From Drechmeria coniospora (lineage: Eukaryota > Ascomycota > Sordariomycetes > Hypocreales > Ophiocordycipitaceae), in contig NC_054389.1 in NCBI RefSeq assembly GCF_001625195.1, forward strand, positions 11,652,520-11,716,519: a stretch of DNA of 64,000 nt, in the 5' to 3' direction. This document shows, piece after piece, positions 11,585 through 23,266 of the stretch; positions within the stretch are counted from its first letter, which is position 1; each line of letters starts with the position of its first letter. Below the pieces are notes generated by a model. The model saw only the letters and a list, made by a program, of their open reading frames with translations, was not told the DNA's origin and made no database searches. The position numbers were made by a program, and so were the translations under genes.

Positions 11585-12295
11585 ATGAGCTCCGCCGAGC
11601 AAGCCCAACAGCAACAGCAGAATGCGGCCGCCACCCGAAACCTCCTCGCCCGAGCACACTCGCCCGACAGTGCGAATCGCATCTACGGCGACAAGATCCA
11701 GCATCGCACGCTTCATCTGAAACCTTCCTCGCCGCCGCCCGCCGTCGTCAACGCGCGCACCGCTCGAAGGAAAGCGCGCGAGCTTGTCAAGGAAAAAGCC
11801 AAGGCGAGGCCTAAGCCGCTGTCGTCGCGTGAGCGTCGCCAGCTTGGCCTCCACGAGATTCCCAAGGCAGGGCAAAAGTACGACATGTACGAGCCTCTCG
11901 GCGAGCTCTGGCGAGGATATGCACGCGAGATTCTGGGCAACGACATCTACGGCGGCGGCCCGGCTGCTGGAGCAAAGTTGGCGAGCGCCGAGCTTCACGG
12001 GGCCCCGGCCGAAGTCGTTCGAAGCCGCTGTCCCGGTCGGGTGGGCATCAAGGGCATCATTGTCCGCGACCGGAAATTCGTCTTGGAAATCATCACCAAG
12101 GAGAGGGGTCTGAAGGTTGTGCCGAAGGAGGGCACGACGTTTCGCATCGAGGTGCCTCGCGAGGATGCATCGGCCCAGAGCCAGAGCAGCGACGGCCATC
12201 CATTCACGTTTGACCTTCTCGGCGACCAGTTGATGCTTCGGCCCGCAGACCGGGCGACCAGAAAATTCAAAACGCACTTTCTCAAGACTCTCTAA
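11585..12295 (+). CDS. POP4: RNase P/MRP subunit Pop4 (Rpp29-like)
   Basis: Protein subunit of nuclear RNase P and RNase MRP, which process tRNA 5' ends and pre-rRNA. Intronless, 236 aa from ATG 11585; the frame continues upstream without another ATG. A Gln-rich, basic N-terminal half (ARTARRKARELVKEKAKARPK) is followed by the core motif LWRGYAREILGN. The Rpp29 beta-barrel follows, recognisable as GRVGIKGIIVRDRKFVLEI, then KGLKVVPKEGTTF-like residues (here RGLKVVPKEGTTFRIEV) and a C-terminal FDLLGDQLMLRPADR. This order and length agree with fungal Pop4. It is divergent from the acyltransferase gene. Confidence 0.9.
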   Translation: MSSAEQAQQQQQNAAATRNLLARAHSPDSANRIYGDKIQHRTLHLKPSSPPPAVVNARTARRKARELVKEKAKARPKPLSSRERRQLGLHEIPKAGQKYDMYEPLGELWRGYAREILGNDIYGGGPAAGAKLASAELHGAPAEVVRSRCPGRVGIKGIIVRDRKFVLEIITKERGLKVVPKEGTTFRIEVPREDASAQSQSSDGHPFTFDLLGDQLMLRPADRATRKFKTHFLKTL

Positions 12296-14869
12296 GGATA
12301 TTCCGGGTGCCACTCCTACCCCTCGAGTGCAACAACGGCATTTCAGCTGCCCGAGGCCACGACCAACAGCAATGTGTGGCTCCACGGCGGCACAGATTTG
12401 CACGCAATGCCGCTCGCAGTCATCTCCGCCCACCCTCCAAAGTCTACCATCTCGACGTTCCGATTCGAGAAATGGCTGCGAATGATACGAGCCGTCAGGA
12501 ACAGGAAGGCTCATGTCGATGCGAGATCTACGTTGGTTGTTGCACCGATTGCTGTTGTCGCCGGTTTGTGCAACAGTCTTGCAAGCCGCCTTGTGACCCC
12601 GACCTTTGGTGCAGTCGGTTTCGCAAATTTTCTCCAAGCCGTCAGCTCCGCGTTCGTCGGTGCCAGACCTACAGTAGGTTCTTGAACGCATCCTGTGGGT
12701 AGGTGACCAAATTATCGATGAGAGAGTGCCTTGCCGAGGAGCTGACGTATGGCCGCGTACAGCGAAAGTTGCGTGAAATGGCGCGTGCATCAACATGCGA
12801 CCGCTATCCGAGCAACATGTTCGCTTGCATCGGCGTCAACATTCTCACGCTTCGCCGTCTTGAAACCGTCAATTCATAAGCTGCGAGGATGGCTGGCAAG
12901 CATTCTCTAGCAACTCTAGCAATAGACCGTCTTCACCCCACATTCCATGTGTGACGGGTATATCGAAATGTTGATGGCTTATTACTAGACTCTTCCAGTC
13001 GTCGCATTTCTATATCATTATTACGTCCGCCATTTAGGGCTACAACGAATCAAGGATCGTGAGATGGGTCAGAATCAATCTATTGGTGTTCTTCTTGATG
13101 CTGTTGTTGCCAACCACCAGGTGTCCTCTGCCTGCTTAAATAGGCGCACATGTGGACACGGCTACATAACCAACTACCCGGACTTTAACCCCATGACAGG
13201 CCCGTTGGCTCGTAGGCGCGACATACAGTAGATGGATGGCCTTTCGTGGAAGATTGAGGACTCAGCACCGGTCTGCCACACTGTACATACATGTAAGCAC
13301 CGTTCCTCAACCATGCTTGCCTGACTCGGGCAAATCTAGCCAATCGGACAAATCTAGCCATTGGCCGCTTATTTGCTTCCCGGATTTATATTTCTTTGCA
13401 AAGCGTACTTACATGCTATACTGTAAACCTTTTGACCGTTGGACTAGTACTGTAGTCTACTGTACGCTATAGTACATGCAGCATTAGGCCTAGCACATGG
13501 AACTTAGGGCTTTTGGCGATTCAGACAGAGCAAAGGGACCATCAGCCCATCACCAAGATGGCAATCTAGGAATATGTGCGCTTGGAGGTATGGCATTCAT
13601 TGCCATGTCCCAACGTCAAACGGCCACGGATGAGGGAAGATACAAGTAGCCCTGCATCTTGATCCTCATTCGTCGCAGCGAGCGGGCAAGTTCTCCGTTT
13701 GATCGACCGACTCGCCGGCCAAAGGTGGCCTGCCGCACGATCGGCTCATGCAGAAAGCGGCTCGGCAAATGGTCAACAGGCCGACAAAGAGGGTAGCTTC
13801 GGTGTACATGTGCTCGCATGCAGTCGTATTACGGTTATTACGGTCACCCATCGTGCGTGTCTTGCCTCTTTCAGTAGCATTGAAGGGACGTACAGTACAG
13901 CACAGCAGACGTTTGGATAGTAAGACGTCAGAGAGTCGCCGCAGCTTCCTGTCCGTCGTCGCACAACTTGTACACTCGTACTGAGCTACCTTTATCGCGG
14001 GCGCATTCTCCTCCCCTAATTTTAATTTTAATTTTAATTTACTTTTTTTTTTTTGCGGAACGTCCATGTATTGTACTCCGTAGAGTTCACGATATTACGA
14101 GTACTTACTTTGGCAGGGCTCGTTCGGAGTAGAACGGAGAAAATACATGCAAGTACTCAGGCGATGCGAGTACTTGTACTTGTACTTGTACTCCGTCCTT
14201 GTAATTACCATGTACTCACTGTATTTACAGTGCTTAAGTACAGTACTTACAGTACTAGTACAGAACTCAAGTACAGCACTTACAGTACTAGCACAGTACT
14301 TACAGTACTAGTACAGTACTTGGGTGCTGACGGAAATCTTCGGATGCTGCAAGTACTGGCAGTTGTGCGATTCGCGATAAGCGAAAAGGCTCCCCCCGGT
14401 GCGTCGGCTAATCGCCGGACATACCCGTCCCCTTCCAATGGCAGTCCCCAGACGTGTGCTGTAGACAAAAAGCCTAGGCCACCCCTAGGCCGCGTTCCAC
14501 ACGCTTTCCAACTGGGGCGTCTTCGCGGGACTCCAAATTTGTCTTCCCAAAACCTTGTACCTCGCCTCAGGGTTTTTCCACCAACGACCAGCAAACATCC
14601 ATCTGTCATTTTCACCACATCCAGCCTTTGCAAGCTACTCCCGTATATTACTCGCCATTGCGCTCGCCCAACTGCATCGGCCCATCACCTCGTCGGCAAG
14701 AAAAGGCGCGAGCTGTGAATTATTCGCTGCATTAGCTTCGCATCTTGCCGCCCTCGCTCAAACTGGTCCTCCTCCTGCCATCACCGGCCACCACCCTCTA
14801 GGCCTTGTTCAGTAACGGCTCAGCCCACCTTGGCAAGCTAAACACGGTTTGCTGCTCATCTTGGTCAAG
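12296..14869. other. Intergenic region between POP4 and the GYF gene
   Basis: About 2.6 kb with no recognisable gene. Features seen: an AT-rich (TTTTAA)n stretch near 14018-14042, a T run just after it, and a cluster of ACAGTACTTACAGTACTAGT-like imperfect repeats near 14225-14325. The final ~300 bases are CT-rich and form the likely promoter and leader of the GYF gene. Confidence 0.6.
14225..14325. repeat. Imperfect tandem repeat of ACAGTACTTACAGTACTAGT
   Basis: Roughly 30-bp units built from CAGTACTTACAGTACTAG recur three times with substitutions, giving overlapping dyads around GTAC. Non-coding. Confidence 0.7.
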
Positions 14870-17800
14870 ATGCCTTCTTCATCCAATTTACCCTCGAGCT
14901 TCGCCTCCGCGGCGGCCGGTCAGAACGCGAACCGTGATTCGCGAGGCGGCAGAGCCGACGGAAGGGGAGCCGCTGGAGGCGACTGGTACGTGTGCCTCGA
15001 GCCCTGTGCCTTCCCACGAACCAAACGACAGTCCCCTCCTCATCCTCGTCCTCCTTTTCCTCTTCCACCATTCTCATGTCTCTCTTTCTTTGACTTGCTC
15101 CTCTGACGTGACGGCCGACTTTCGCCGCCGCTTGCTCCTTCGCATCGTTGCCACGCCTCGCTCTCCCGCTCGCTCGCTCGCCCTGGCCACTGCCGCGTTC
15201 GAGCCTTCGCCTTCACTCCATCATCTGTGCTGACGTTGAAAATCAACAGGTCGCGAAGAGACGGCCGCTCGGCCAATGGCACATTGACTTTCCGACGCTC
15301 GTCCACAACGCCCACCGGCCACGCCTCGAACCCTCCGCTTTCCACCGAAAATGCCGTCCAACCCCCGAGCATCGACGAAGCATCCGAACCTACGTATGAG
15401 CATGGCCCTTCACGTTATAGCAAAGATGAGCTGCTGGACATAATTCGCTCCCAGAAGATGAGCGGCAACCCCTCTCGCCTCTACCTCCCAGGCTGGGACC
15501 CCGCCGGCACCAACGGCAGTGCCTCCCGGGGCTGGGGAAAGAGCAGTGACAACGTCGTGCCCCAAGAGCCGGGCGCCTGCTGGGATCAGCAGGGGGAGAC
15601 TGCTCCCATGGGTTTGCAGAATTTGACGCTCGAGGAGAAAGAGGTATGCGTTCTGCCCTCCACTCCCGGCGGGCCTGAGAACCCGACTGACCGTGGCTTC
15701 CAGGCCTTCTCCACAGACATCAACTCGCCGCTCAAGCCGCCCACCCAGAACAAGGATGGACACGCCGGCAACGTCAACGGCCGCAAGCCGTCTGCCTCTC
15801 ACAGTGCTGGCAATGTCCACGGCGTCAATTCACCCTCGTCGGTCACGCGACCGGGAACCCGTCGTCGCGAAACCACCGATTCGAATCCCTTCAACGCCGG
15901 CGCTCTCGCTTCGCCGACCGCTAGCGCCCGCTTTCCGCGCGAAGACTCCACCTGGCTTGCGCGTAGGGCAGGCGAGTCGAAGGATTCGGAGCCTGCCGAG
16001 GCCGAGCAGGACGCCCAGAGCAAGCTGCCGTTCGGCAACCTGGTGCGGTCCAACACGTCGACGAGCACCGGCATGAGTGCCATCTGGCCCCCGGCCAACC
16101 AATCCACGCCGGGTGCCGGCGGCGGCGGCGGCGGCTTCGGCAACTTTGCCCTGCCCGCCTCCACCATGCCCGACAGGCGTGTGGGAGGCGGCACCGGTGG
16201 CAGCCGACTCGCCCACCTCATCCCCAAAGACGGCGCAGAGGGCGCACCGTCGAAGCCGGCCGACGGTCCAAGCTCGTCGGCTCAACAGTCCTGGCGATCT
16301 CGTCCGCGCACCGATACCGACCCTTTCGGGGATGACGAACTCTCCGGAAGTGCCGTCCTCGGCGGCGCCCAGGACACCACCTCGGCCGGTCATTCCCACG
16401 CCGAGCGAGTAGGCGTCCTAGGCACCCCCGTGAAGGGCTCGACGGGCGATTTTGGCATGTCCGGACTGCATGTCGGCCCTCAGTCGGCCGACAACGGTCC
16501 GGCCAGCCCCTCCGAGACCAACCCCTACCGCAGCCCGCCCGCCGAGCGTCACGAACATGACGAGGCCGACGCCGCCGGGGCGGACAGAGCCCTCGCGAGC
16601 GGCCACAACGAACCCCATGCCAACTTCGGCTCCATCGGCCGAGGATTTGGCCCCGCCCCCTTTGACGGCAGTGACCGAAGCCAGACGTCCAGCGTTGGAC
16701 CGAAAGGATACCCCCTCGGCCAACTTTCCGGCTGGCCCGCTTCCGCCGGTCCCTCGGCCGGCACGCCTGACCGAGAAAGGCCCAATTTCAGCAATGCCTT
16801 TGGCAGCTCCCTGTTCAGCCCCATGGGCGACCTGCAGTCGCCCGGTCTCTCGAATCTCGGCAACGTCTTTGGCCCGCCGAGCGCTGGCGGCATGGGCACC
16901 GGAAGCATTGGTCGTGGGAGCAAGCTTGGCTCGCTCTTCCCCCCTGCCATGCAGGCCCAGATGCAGTCGCACGATCAGGAGCAGAACCTATCCGATTCGG
17001 TGCCGGACCCTCGTCAGGGACACCCCCTTGGCGCCATTGGCAGGGGCAACATGCCTGGTCCGGTACGCGATACGGAGAGCCCCATGCGATCGAACCGCGG
17101 TGTCTTCGAAGAGCTGTTTCCTTCCAGCGAGGCGGCCAGATCGCACGCCACGTTCAGCGCCGCCGAGACGGCCCAAGCGGGCACCGCCGCCGCCGGACCC
17201 CAGTCGTATACGCCAGTCAGCGGGAGCCTGCCCTTTGGTGGAGGTGCCCAGCCTGGAGCTGAGCCGCCTGCCTCGCAGGTGCGGCAGATGGTGATGCCCG
17301 ACCGCATGAGATGGGTCTACCTCGACCCTCAGGGTCAAGTGCAAGGTCCATTCACCGGTCTCGAGATGAACGACTGGTACAAGGCCAACTTCTTCACGCC
17401 CGACCTTCGTGTCAAGAAGGTCGAAGACCCCGAGTTTGAGCCTCTCGGACAGCTCATCCGCCGCATCGGAAATTCGCGCGAGCCCTTCCTCGTCCCGCAG
17501 ATCGGCATCCCCCATGGTCCGGCCACGCAAGCGGGACCGTTCGCGCCGGCCCCCAGCACGGGCGGTGTTGTTCCTCCCCTGAGCGGCGTCTTTCCGAGCT
17601 TCGGTCGCACCCTGACTGCTGACGAGCAGAACAACCTCGAGCGTCGTAAGCAGGAGGAGCAGTACCTCATGGCTCAGCAGAGGGAGTACATGATGCGCCA
17701 GCAGGCCATGAACAAGTTCCAGATGCAAGGTCCCGGCTTGCAGCACCACTCAAGCGCCCACAGCCTCCAGAGCCAGCCCAGCTTTGGCAGCATGACCTCC

Positions 17801-19633
17801 CCGATGCCTCCTCCGCCGCAACCGCAGGGGCCACCCCCTATCGGCTCCATGCCGCCAGCTGGCTTCATGGACCATCCGCCAGGAGCGCAGGCGGGGAACC
17901 AGCCGGGGCAGGGGAACGCCGAGTCCTTTCGTCCCGAAGCCATGACCAATCTCTCGGCTGCCGAGCGCCAGGTCCTTGCCTCGATGCAGGGGGGGCCTGC
18001 TGGGAATGATATGCAGAGGCAGCAACGGGGTATGCAACCCGGTGGTGCGGACCTGCGATCTGGCCTGCCCGAGACTGACGAGCTCTCCGAGGATGCTGAA
18101 GGGTTTAGGGATCGTCTGATGGAATTTGAAGATCTGCGGGCCCAGATTGACGCAGAGCAGGCCATCCGGGCCCAGGATGAATCGAACGCGGCCGTCATGG
18201 GCGGGCAAAAACTACCCGGTCAGCCTGCCTCGGCCACCGCACCCTCTGGCAAGATGGGCAAGGGCGGCAAGAAAAAGCAGCTGGATGAAGCGGCGCTCTC
18301 ACTGACGCAGCAGGTTCAGATCGCCCAGGCGGCCGCCGCCGCCGGCCAGGTCCTGGAACAAGATCTGCCGATGCCTTTCCCTCCTCCCTCATCGACCACT
18401 CCTCTGCCGGCCCCCACGGCTCAGCGTGTTCGCTCAAACCTCCCCGAGCAATACAGCCGCTCCCAGAGCGGTACACCCGATGCGTCCCAGCCGCCTCCGC
18501 TTGCCCCTTGGGCCAAGGAGCCCGGCCAGGAAGGACAGAGGGGTCCGAGTCTGAAGGAAATTCAAGAAGCTGAAGCGCGAAAGTCTGCCAAGGCGGAAGA
18601 AGCGGCTGCCGCCATTCGCAAGGCATCCATGGAGCAGGAGGTTGCGTTCATCCGTGAGAAGGAACGACAGAATGTTGCCGCCACCACCGCAGGTCTGCCA
18701 GCCACCAGCACCTGGGGCCATGGTTCTCCTGTTTCCGCAACGAGTCCTTGGGTCAAGCCAGGCGCGACAAAGGGTCCTGATCCTGCCGTGTCTACCACTT
18801 CTGGGCCAAGCAAGAAGACGTTGGCCGAGATACAACGCGAAGAGGAGGTCCGAAAGCAGAAGGCTCGGAATGCGGCCATCCAGTCCGGAGCCCCGAGTGC
18901 CTCAACCAAGAGCTATGCGAACCTCGCAGGCAAGCCCGGCCAGGTCCAGATTCCCAGCGGTCCATCTCCCGCTCCCGCCTCTGGTGCGGGATGGGCTACG
19001 GTCGGTGCTGGCGGCAAGGTCAAGGCCCCCATGGGTGCGACCGCTCAGGGCATTCCTCCCAGCAGCAGCGGCGTGAAGTCCCCAGTGGCGGCCACCAAGC
19101 CCGCCTCCAAGCCTGCCGCGGTCAACGTTGCCAACGGCAGGGCCGATGCTACCACTGCTGCCATGGACGAATTTAACAAGTGGACTCGTCGAGAGCTTGC
19201 TCGAGGTCTTGCAGACACAACCGACAGTACGTTGTCTACCTCCCTCCCCCCCTTCCCGAAGTGGTTCCAATCACTGACGCCGAGTGCAGTTTCCGAGTTC
19301 CAGGCAGACCTTGATGTGTTCCCTCTCGATACTGGCATCATCGCTGACGCCGTCTACATCAATTCCAAGACGATGGATGGCCGCCATTTTGCCGAAGAGT
19401 ACGTCCGCCGGAAGAAGCTCGCGCAGAAGGGGGTCGTCGAGAAGCAGCCGCCGTCAGACAACAACAAGTCACCTGGTTCCGCTGGCGGTTGGTCCGAAGT
19501 CGCCAAGCGGAGCGGCGGCACGCAAGCCAAGGATAATGACAGCGGCAGCGGCAGCGGAAGCGGAAGCGGAAGCGGCTCCATCCAGGGCGCAGGCTTCAAG
19601 GTCGTGCCCAGCCGCAAGAAGGGCAAGAAATAG
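14870..19633 (+). CDS. GYF-domain protein (Smy2/Syh1-like adaptor)
   Basis: Large adaptor that binds proline-rich partners through a GYF domain; yeast relatives Smy2/Syh1 work in mRNP and COPII-linked processes. Exon 1 (14870-14985) encodes MPSSSNLPSSFASAAAG and is joined across a 264-nt intron to 15250. Branch sites and acceptors support two more introns, 15644-15703 (60 nt) and 19227-19289 (63 nt). Both are divisible by three and open, so they are less certain. With all three removed the product is ~1458 aa. The GYF domain lies at about residues 703-760 (MRWVYLDPQGQVQGPFTG, then MNDWYKANFF). It is flanked by long Gly/Pro/Ser-rich disorder and a later Glu/Lys/Ala-rich coiled-coil. The C-terminal DGRHFAEEYVRRKKLAQKG block and a (GlySer)n tail are also seen. 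It converges on the TPR gene. Confidence 0.93.
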
Positions 19634-20203
19634 AACGAGTTGTCCTTTGGCGTGTTGAAGCAACGCCGAGCGTAGGTGGATGTGGCTGCCTAGGCTGTTG
19701 GGCAGTCATTGCACCTTGATCTTTCTGTGCTGTCCTGCTGGCTGGGCGGGCGGGGGATGCTTGTCAAGAGCGGTATTCCACCGCACCGTCCATCTTCTTT
19801 GGGTATGAGAAAGGGCCACTTAGCGATGAATGAGATAAAACGGAGAGGCAGAGAAGTACTTGTCAGGGTTAGGGAAGGGGTTCCATGTGCGATCATAGCA
19901 TCTCTTGTGAACAAATAAATGTAACTGTACGCCGCATGACATGAACCCCCCCCAACATGGGATGTATGAGCCCCTGTTTTGATTACGAATGCGAAGGAGT
20001 AGAAATCTGCGGAGAAAGCGGCAAGCGCTGTTTAAAGTAGCTGTAAGCAGCCTGCGGTGTCGTTGGATGCATTTTCTCATCGTTCAATATCGTTCAATCT
20101 AAACCTTCATTCCTTCTTTACTTCAAATCTCCTGCATCCAACCGAGCAGAATCAGTACGCCAAGAGCATTTCCATACGCAGCGTTTCATCTTGCTGCTCT
20201 GTG
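19634..20203. other. 3' intergenic region between convergent genes
   Basis: 570 bases hold the two 3' ends (GYF gene from the left, TPR gene from the right). AT-rich with AATAAA-like signals near 19915; no gene seen. Confidence 0.6.
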
Positions 20204-23200
20204 CTACTTGTCTGCTTTCAGCCCTTCCATGATTGACTCGAGTGTCCTCCACTCCTCGCTATCTGCCCAATTCTCCTTTGCACGACCCATGACGCTGCGG
20301 ACGGCGCTTCGAGCTTTGCTTCGCCAGCGAGCGCCCAGGGACTCAACATCGGGACCCCAATTCTCGAGTGCAGAGACCAGCTCGTCGGTTCGTTTGACGA
20401 CCTCCTTCCACGCAGCCTCGTCGCTCGTCCAGCAACCGGTGGTCGATTCGCCGGGCAAGAGACCGCTACCAGAGGACCCGACAGCGGCGCGCCAGGCCTT
20501 CTCCGATGCTTCGACGGCGCCAGCGTAGTCACGTCTCCAGGCCCGAAGGCGCGATACCAGTGCCCAGAGCTCGGGTCGCTTCGTAATGAGCGGGACGACC
20601 TCCTCCTCGAGGAGGCGTGTGACGAGCCGCTCCATCGATCCCCGGGGCGGTTCATAGATGCCGACGCCATCATCCTTGTCTTTTGCGATGACAACGTCTT
20701 GCAACATAGCGGCCAGGACATCTGCATCGATGGCCTCCTCGGTCTTGCGAATGCGGATGACGTGCTTGAACGCGAGCACGATTTCGGCAATAGGAGGTGG
20801 TTGGATTCGGGATGCGAGCGTGAGCACATTATCCCAGATGCGCCAGTTGTCGTGGGCTATCGATGCGCCCTTCTTATATGCCGCCAGAGACTGTGAGAGG
20901 AGGGTGCTGGGTTTGCGCGAAGGTTTGGTGGTCGCCTCCGTGACGCTTTCATCGTCACCGTCATGGTTGGTGACGGCTCCGTCCTCGGTCCCAGCGGTGA
21001 CCTCGCGGTACAAACTCCACAAGGCGCTCCCCAAGTTGCTCCACGTTCTGGCATCCTCTCCGCCAGCTGTGTCGGAAGCACTGCCGATCGAACGACTGTA
21101 GGCCTCGGCGGCGCCTTCGAAGTCTCCCAAACGCAAGCTGATGTCACCGAGTCGGCTCCACATGTCGGGGCTCAGACGGTTGGCGGCCGTGGCCAACTTG
21201 TACGCTTCCAGCGCCTTGTGCAGGTCCTTTTTCTGAAGGTAATGTTCTCCGAGCGACTTCTGCGCGCGAGCGTATCGCCCCTTGGAGATGTCCCACGCGC
21301 GCTCGTAGTGGCTGGGGTCGTCGTCGAGGTCGCCAAGGATACACCACAGGCGGGCGGCGTTTGGTGGCGGCGGCGACCTTTCAGGGCCAGAGTAATCGCC
21401 GGCCTTGAGCAGAGTCACATCCTCTACCCCTTCATCGTCAGGGTCACTCGACGCGGAGCCATCGTCGCCAGACTTGCGGAAGAGGCGCCATCGGATAATG
21501 GCCCTGCCCTTCTCCTCGCCGCCACTCCCGCGGCCGTCCTCGTCCTCGACAGCCGCAGCACTGGCCAAGCAGAGAGCGACCTCTGCCCATTGACGCAGGC
21601 GCTTGAAAATCTCCAGCGCAGAAGCAAGGGATCCGATGCCAGCCCAGGCGTACGCGAGCTCCGATTCGAGGTGCCAGCGAGGGGGGGTGCAGAGGGCATG
21701 GATATAGCGGAGGCGGCTGTGGGCGGGCGCCGACTCGGAGGCTTTGATGGCGGGCAGGAAAGTCGTAGGGGTCTGCGAGTCGAGGGAAATGGTGCCTTGG
21801 CCAGGGGTGGTGACCTGGACAGATGGCACGTCGGAGGCGGGGTCGGAGGAGGGATCGGTGTCATCCGGAACCGGTGTTTCTGTTCGCTTCGGGGCCGCCG
21901 AAGTGTCGGTGAGGACCTGGTCGGCAACGGCTTGCAGCTGGAGCACGCCTCGCTCGACCGTTCGGCTTCGGTGGACCTCTATCCTCGAGCGGACCAGCAA
22001 GGCCTGGGTATAGATCTGCCAGTTGGTTGACTTGTCGGCCAAGACACGAACGGCAAAGGGCAAGACTTCCTCCGAGGTCAAGGAATCGACGGGAGAGAAG
22101 GCATCCTTGATGGTCGCCTCGGTCAGGAGAATGATCTGATCCAGGGGTGAGAGCTGCGGTTGGTCGTCGGGCGTCAGGTCAGCCAAGGCAGGGGGCAGGC
22201 TCTTGGGCGAGGCGTCGTCGTCGGCAGCGTGCTTGGTGAAATGAATGTCCTCCAGCAGGGTATCGTCGTTGAGCTTCAGTGCTTCTGGTTTATTATCCTC
22301 GTCCGATTCTTCGTCCGCTGCCGCGTCAGGGTCTTCGGCGCGGCGGCTGCGGGCGAGGACGAGCAGCTGGCTGATGCTCTTTTCTTGGAACCTCGTCCGT
22401 TTCCCAAGAGCGCCCGACAGGGCATACTGCAGACCGCTCACCTGTGTCGCTTCCTTGAGGGTTTCCTTGGCTCTCTCGTGGTGGCCGAGGAGCATGTAGT
22501 TGTTGGCTGCTTCGACGAGCAGTTGAGCCTTTTCCTCGCGAGTCCACGTTTCGGCAGCAGACCAGACCTCGCCGGCTAATTGAGCGAGCAGGCTCTCCAT
22601 GCTCGCTAGAACATCCGCCACCAGTGTAGGGACCTCGGTCCACTGAGAGCTCTTTGCAAAGTTGGAGCCCGGGCCCAGGCTGGGCTGGGTGAGCAGCTTG
22701 TAATGCCAGATGTTGAGACGCAGCCTCATCCACCCGACGTTGCACTTGGCAACCTTTCCCGCGTAGGGGGACTCTACTTTCAAGGTATTTTGGCTTTCGG
22801 CGGCAAGAGCGTGGATGAAGACATGTCTCGCGAGGGAGAAGAGCTCGAGGTACGGAATGTGGGCGTAGGGAGCGACGCCGTCGACCTCGAGGTACTCGAG
22901 GCAGCCTCTCCGTAGCTTCTGCAGCGCAGATTGGGCGTCTTCGGAGGAAGGCGTCCAAGCGCTCGCGAAGCGCTTCTCCACAGCGGCGATGGCTCGGCTC
23001 GGGAGGACAGGGCCCGTGACGTTGGCTTGGAGGAAGGCGTCGAGGGCGGCGAGGCCGACGGCCATGGTGTCGGAGGCAGAAGAATCCGTCATGGGAGCCG
23101 GGTCAGATGGGGCCGCAAGGTGGGAGATTTGGGCAGCGATCAGCTTGCCAGCCGTTTCGCCGTCGGCCAAGAGGGAGAGGGCGCGAGCAACGTCGGCATG

Positions 23201-23266
23201 GGCCTCCGAACTGTGCGTCGTCGTGGCATCGCCGTCGGCCAAGGGGAGGCTCTCGGGGGTGGCCAT
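20204..23266 (-). CDS. EMW1: TPR protein of the TTC27 / Emw1 family
   Basis: Tetratricopeptide protein homologous to human TTC27 and yeast Emw1, which is essential and linked to cell-wall integrity. Intronless, 1020 aa. The start is ATG 23266 (MATPESLPLAD); the frame extends upstream only through a GTG. The N-terminal half is helical and holds two acidic low-complexity stretches (for example ADEESDEDN). The hallmark middle reads RLWCILGDLDDDPSHYERAW followed by RYARAQKSLGEHYLQKKDL. Consecutive TPRs follow (ALEAYKLATAANRLSPDMW, then LGDISLRLGDFEGAAEAYSR), and a helical C-terminus ends in GLKADK. It lies alone beside the 7.6-kb gene desert. Confidence 0.9.
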   Translation of the reverse strand: MATPESLPLADGDATTTHSSEAHADVARALSLLADGETAGKLIAAQISHLAAPSDPAPMTDSSASDTMAVGLAALDAFLQANVTGPVLPSRAIAAVEKRFASAWTPSSEDAQSALQKLRRGCLEYLEVDGVAPYAHIPYLELFSLARHVFIHALAAESQNTLKVESPYAGKVAKCNVGWMRLRLNIWHYKLLTQPSLGPGSNFAKSSQWTEVPTLVADVLASMESLLAQLAGEVWSAAETWTREEKAQLLVEAANNYMLLGHHERAKETLKEATQVSGLQYALSGALGKRTRFQEKSISQLLVLARSRRAEDPDAAADEESDEDNKPEALKLNDDTLLEDIHFTKHAADDDASPKSLPPALADLTPDDQPQLSPLDQIILLTEATIKDAFSPVDSLTSEEVLPFAVRVLADKSTNWQIYTQALLVRSRIEVHRSRTVERGVLQLQAVADQVLTDTSAAPKRTETPVPDDTDPSSDPASDVPSVQVTTPGQGTISLDSQTPTTFLPAIKASESAPAHSRLRYIHALCTPPRWHLESELAYAWAGIGSLASALEIFKRLRQWAEVALCLASAAAVEDEDGRGSGGEEKGRAIIRWRLFRKSGDDGSASSDPDDEGVEDVTLLKAGDYSGPERSPPPPNAARLWCILGDLDDDPSHYERAWDISKGRYARAQKSLGEHYLQKKDLHKALEAYKLATAANRLSPDMWSRLGDISLRLGDFEGAAEAYSRSIGSASDTAGGEDARTWSNLGSALWSLYREVTAGTEDGAVTNHDGDDESVTEATTKPSRKPSTLLSQSLAAYKKGASIAHDNWRIWDNVLTLASRIQPPPIAEIVLAFKHVIRIRKTEEAIDADVLAAMLQDVVIAKDKDDGVGIYEPPRGSMERLVTRLLEEEVVPLITKRPELWALVSRLRAWRRDYAGAVEASEKAWRAAVGSSGSGLLPGESTTGCWTSDEAAWKEVVKRTDELVSALENWGPDVESLGARWRSKARSAVRSVMGRAKENWADSEEWRTLESIMEGLKADK